From the NCBI RefSeq assembly GCF_000376565.1, contig NZ_BARG01000033.1, positions 248,001 to 312,000 of the forward strand: 64,000 bases of DNA. The letters are read 5' to 3'. This document shows, piece after piece, positions 62,799 through 64,000 of the stretch (its first letter is position 1; every line of letters begins with the position of its first letter). The position numbers and the translations under genes were made by a program. The notes beneath the pieces are model-generated. The model was not told the origin of the DNA and searched no databases. It saw nothing but the letters and a program-made list of their open reading frames with translations. Source of the stretch: Streptomyces hokutonensis. Lineage in GTDB: Bacteria; Actinomycetota; Actinomycetes; Streptomycetales; Streptomycetaceae.

Positions 62799-63149
62799 AT
62801 GGTGCTTCGCGAATACATGGCCAGAATGGACGGCCAGGACCCGGAAAAGGCCCTCGAACTCCTGGAACCCGACTTCCGCTTCCTGATCGCGCTCCCGGGC
62901 GGCGGGCGGTCCGGTACGTCCCGCGCGGACTTCGCCGGCTACCTCGCCGGGCGGAACGCCGTGGACCGCAGGCATGAGATCGTGCGCTACTCGGTCGACG
63001 GCGACGTCGAGACGGCGTACGGCTTCGTCGTCGACGGCGGAGTGACCAGCGGGGCCTTTCTGTCCGCCGTGCGGGTGTCGCCGGGCGGGCTGATGGCGCG
63101 CTACCAGTCGTTCTTCACCCCCGACTTCGACCTCGTGGACCGGCCGTGA
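62799..63149 (+). CDS. NTF2-like (SnoaL/KSI-fold) protein
   Basis: 116 residues from ATG 62799. The fold is suggested by MARMDGQDPEKALELLEPDF, RFLIALPGGGRSGTSRADFA and the later strands TSGAFLSAVRVSPGGLMARY, QSFFTPDFDLVD. The family includes ketosteroid isomerase-like enzymes and small-substrate dehydratases. Controlled by operator E; next gene overlaps its stop and has the same fold. Confidence 0.82.
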   Translation: MVLREYMARMDGQDPEKALELLEPDFRFLIALPGGGRSGTSRADFAGYLAGRNAVDRRHEIVRYSVDGDVETAYGFVVDGGVTSGAFLSAVRVSPGGLMARYQSFFTPDFDLVDRP

Positions 63150-63526
63150 GCGCGCCCGCCACGTCCGCCGCCCCCTTCCTGACCACGTGGTTCGGGATCC
63201 TGGACAGTGACGACGCCGACCGCATCCTCGACCTGATCAGCGACGACTTCTCCTTCTCCATCCTGTTCTCCACGGGCGGCGACGCGGGCACCGACTTCCA
63301 CGGCGGCCGCGCCGAGATGGAGGGCTATCTCGCCCAGCGTGAGGTGGGCACGCGCACCCACCACCTGCTCACCGGATCCGTCGTCGGCCGGGACGAGCTG
63401 TACCTCGGTGAGGTGCGCAGGGCGGGCGTACCGGAGGCGACCTTCGTCGCCTCGGCCCGGCTGGACGACGCGGGCAGGGTGCGGCACCTGCTGATCGGGC
63501 GCTCGCCCGCGGTCCTGTTCACCTGA
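63146..63526 (+). CDS. NTF2-like protein
   Basis: 126 residues from GTG 63146, overlapping the previous stop. WFGILDSDDADRILDLISDD, FSFSILFSTGGDAGTDFHGG RAEMEGYLAQ fits the SnoaL/NTF2 fold. Two such genes in tandem may form a heterodimer. Function unknown. Confidence 0.82.
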   Translation: MSAPATSAAPFLTTWFGILDSDDADRILDLISDDFSFSILFSTGGDAGTDFHGGRAEMEGYLAQREVGTRTHHLLTGSVVGRDELYLGEVRRAGVPEATFVASARLDDAGRVRHLLIGRSPAVLFT

Positions 63527-63535
63527 GGAGACACG

Positions 63536-63886
63536 ATGTACAACCTCGTTCTGCTGGCCGCCCGGCCGCCCGAGTGGACCCACGAACGGTTCATCGGCTG
63601 GTGGCGCGGCGAACACGCCGAACTCACCCGGCAGTTGCCCGGACTGAGGTCCTGGCGGCACACCGATATCGACGCGGCCCTCGAACCGCGCTCGGAGGGC
63701 TGGGACGGTCTCTCCGTCCTGGGCTTCGACACCGCCGAGGACCTGCGCAAGGCACTGGACAGTCCTGAGTGGGCCGCCGCCGTCGCCCAGGTCGGCGACA
63801 TGCGCGGACGCCGGATCGCCGTCATGGGCGGCGAGTCGGAGATGTACGCGGACCCGGCGCAGCGGACCGGGCACACCGGGGCATGA
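63536..63886 (+). CDS. EthD-domain protein
   Basis: 116 residues from ATG 63536, with GAGGAGAC upstream. LVLLAARPPEWTHERFIGWW and GEHAELTRQLPGLRSWRHTD are the EthD/Dabb ferredoxin-like pattern (HERFIGWWRGEHAEL). EthD-fold proteins act as small monooxygenase-like, dehydratase or helper proteins in degradation clusters. Belongs to the unit behind operator E. Confidence 0.83.
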   Translation: MYNLVLLAARPPEWTHERFIGWWRGEHAELTRQLPGLRSWRHTDIDAALEPRSEGWDGLSVLGFDTAEDLRKALDSPEWAAAVAQVGDMRGRRIAVMGGESEMYADPAQRTGHTGA

Positions 63887-63934
63887 CCCGGGGCCGACCC
63901 GGAGCGCCCCCTTCGCAACGAGGCGAGGAAGCGG

Positions 63935-64000
63935 ATGCGACAGACAGTACGGGAGTTCCAGGACCGATCCGAACAGGCCGACTTCACAGCCGTCGTCGAC
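63935..64000 (+). CDS. Start of another gene (cut by window)
   Basis: ATG 63935 with GAGGCGAGGAAGCGG upstream; only 22 codons (MRQTVREFQDRSEQADFTAV then VD) are visible. The start and its spacing fit the same operon. The sequence is too short to identify a family. Confidence 0.55.
   Translation, partial: MRQTVREFQDRSEQADFTAVVD

Overview
The window is high-GC actinobacterial chromosome, almost certainly Streptomyces or a close relative. The evidence is the third-position G/C codon use, frequent GTG starts, many XRE/DUF5753, IclR, MarR, TetR and GntR regulators, a SAV2177-type methyltransferase, a PASTA-less Ser/Thr kinase, several secreted hydrolases, and the density of transport and catabolic genes. 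I see no rRNA, tRNA, CRISPR array, prophage or insertion sequence. It reads as an accessory, catabolism-rich region (chromosome-arm-like) with some decayed genes.

Layout. 1-5.9 kb: a truncated esterase divergent from an OhrR-like MarR regulator; a DHA2 drug exporter facing a TetR regulator across a strong shared hairpin; a secreted SGNH lipase; an isocitrate lyase/PEP mutase family enzyme. 6-9.5 kb: an S66 carboxypeptidase, then a scar where the C-terminal remnant of a muconolactone isomerase abuts a doubly frameshifted LuxR-family regulator, then a methyltransferase. 9.7-16.6 kb: PucR and XRE regulators, a secreted beta-propeller, a small secreted protein, an SDR remnant, and an XRE regulator flanked by a ~125-bp inverted duplication that forms the promoters of a monooxygenase and an SDR.

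16.6-27.3 kb: an aromatic-type catabolic island. A minus-strand operon (SDR, cupin, MhpC-like hydrolase, MhpB-like extradiol dioxygenase) is followed by a second minus-strand operon (cupin, alpha/beta hydrolase, MBL hydrolase, ABM monooxygenase, DHA2 exporter, NTF2-like). Divergent from these are an IclR regulator, a cupin and a Baeyer-Villiger/FMO-like monooxygenase. The gene content suggests oxygenation, ring cleavage and C-C hydrolysis of an unidentified aromatic or ketone substrate.

27.5-45 kb: a large secreted GH31 glycosidase with two CBM35-like modules; a DHA2 exporter behind two tandem palindromic operators; a GntR regulator next to a five-gene sugar or sugar-acid uptake operon (binding protein, MR-type enolase, two permeases, ATPase, RhaM mutarotase); an XRE/DUF5753 regulator with a SAV2177 methyltransferase; an FHS/YbjJ-like MFS protein; and a Ser/Thr kinase with an extracellular peptidoglycan-binding domain.

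45-64 kb: a coherent lipophilic-acid (CoA-thioester) degradation island. It has a Liv-type ABC importer in which permease and both ATPases are fused in one 840-residue protein, a KstD-like flavoprotein, a zinc alcohol dehydrogenase, three acyl-CoA dehydrogenases, two crotonase-family enzymes, a thiolase-like protein with a DUF35 partner, a kinase-like protein paired with an ACAD10/11-type dehydrogenase, two SDRs, two NTF2-like proteins and an EthD protein. A TetR gene lies inside. Five copies of a 13-bp near-palindrome, TGAAsTsAsTTCA (s = C or G), lie in front of the transcription units, so the island looks like one TetR-controlled regulon. The substrate is not identifiable from sequence alone; a steroid, terpenoid or other cyclic/branched acid is the best inference.
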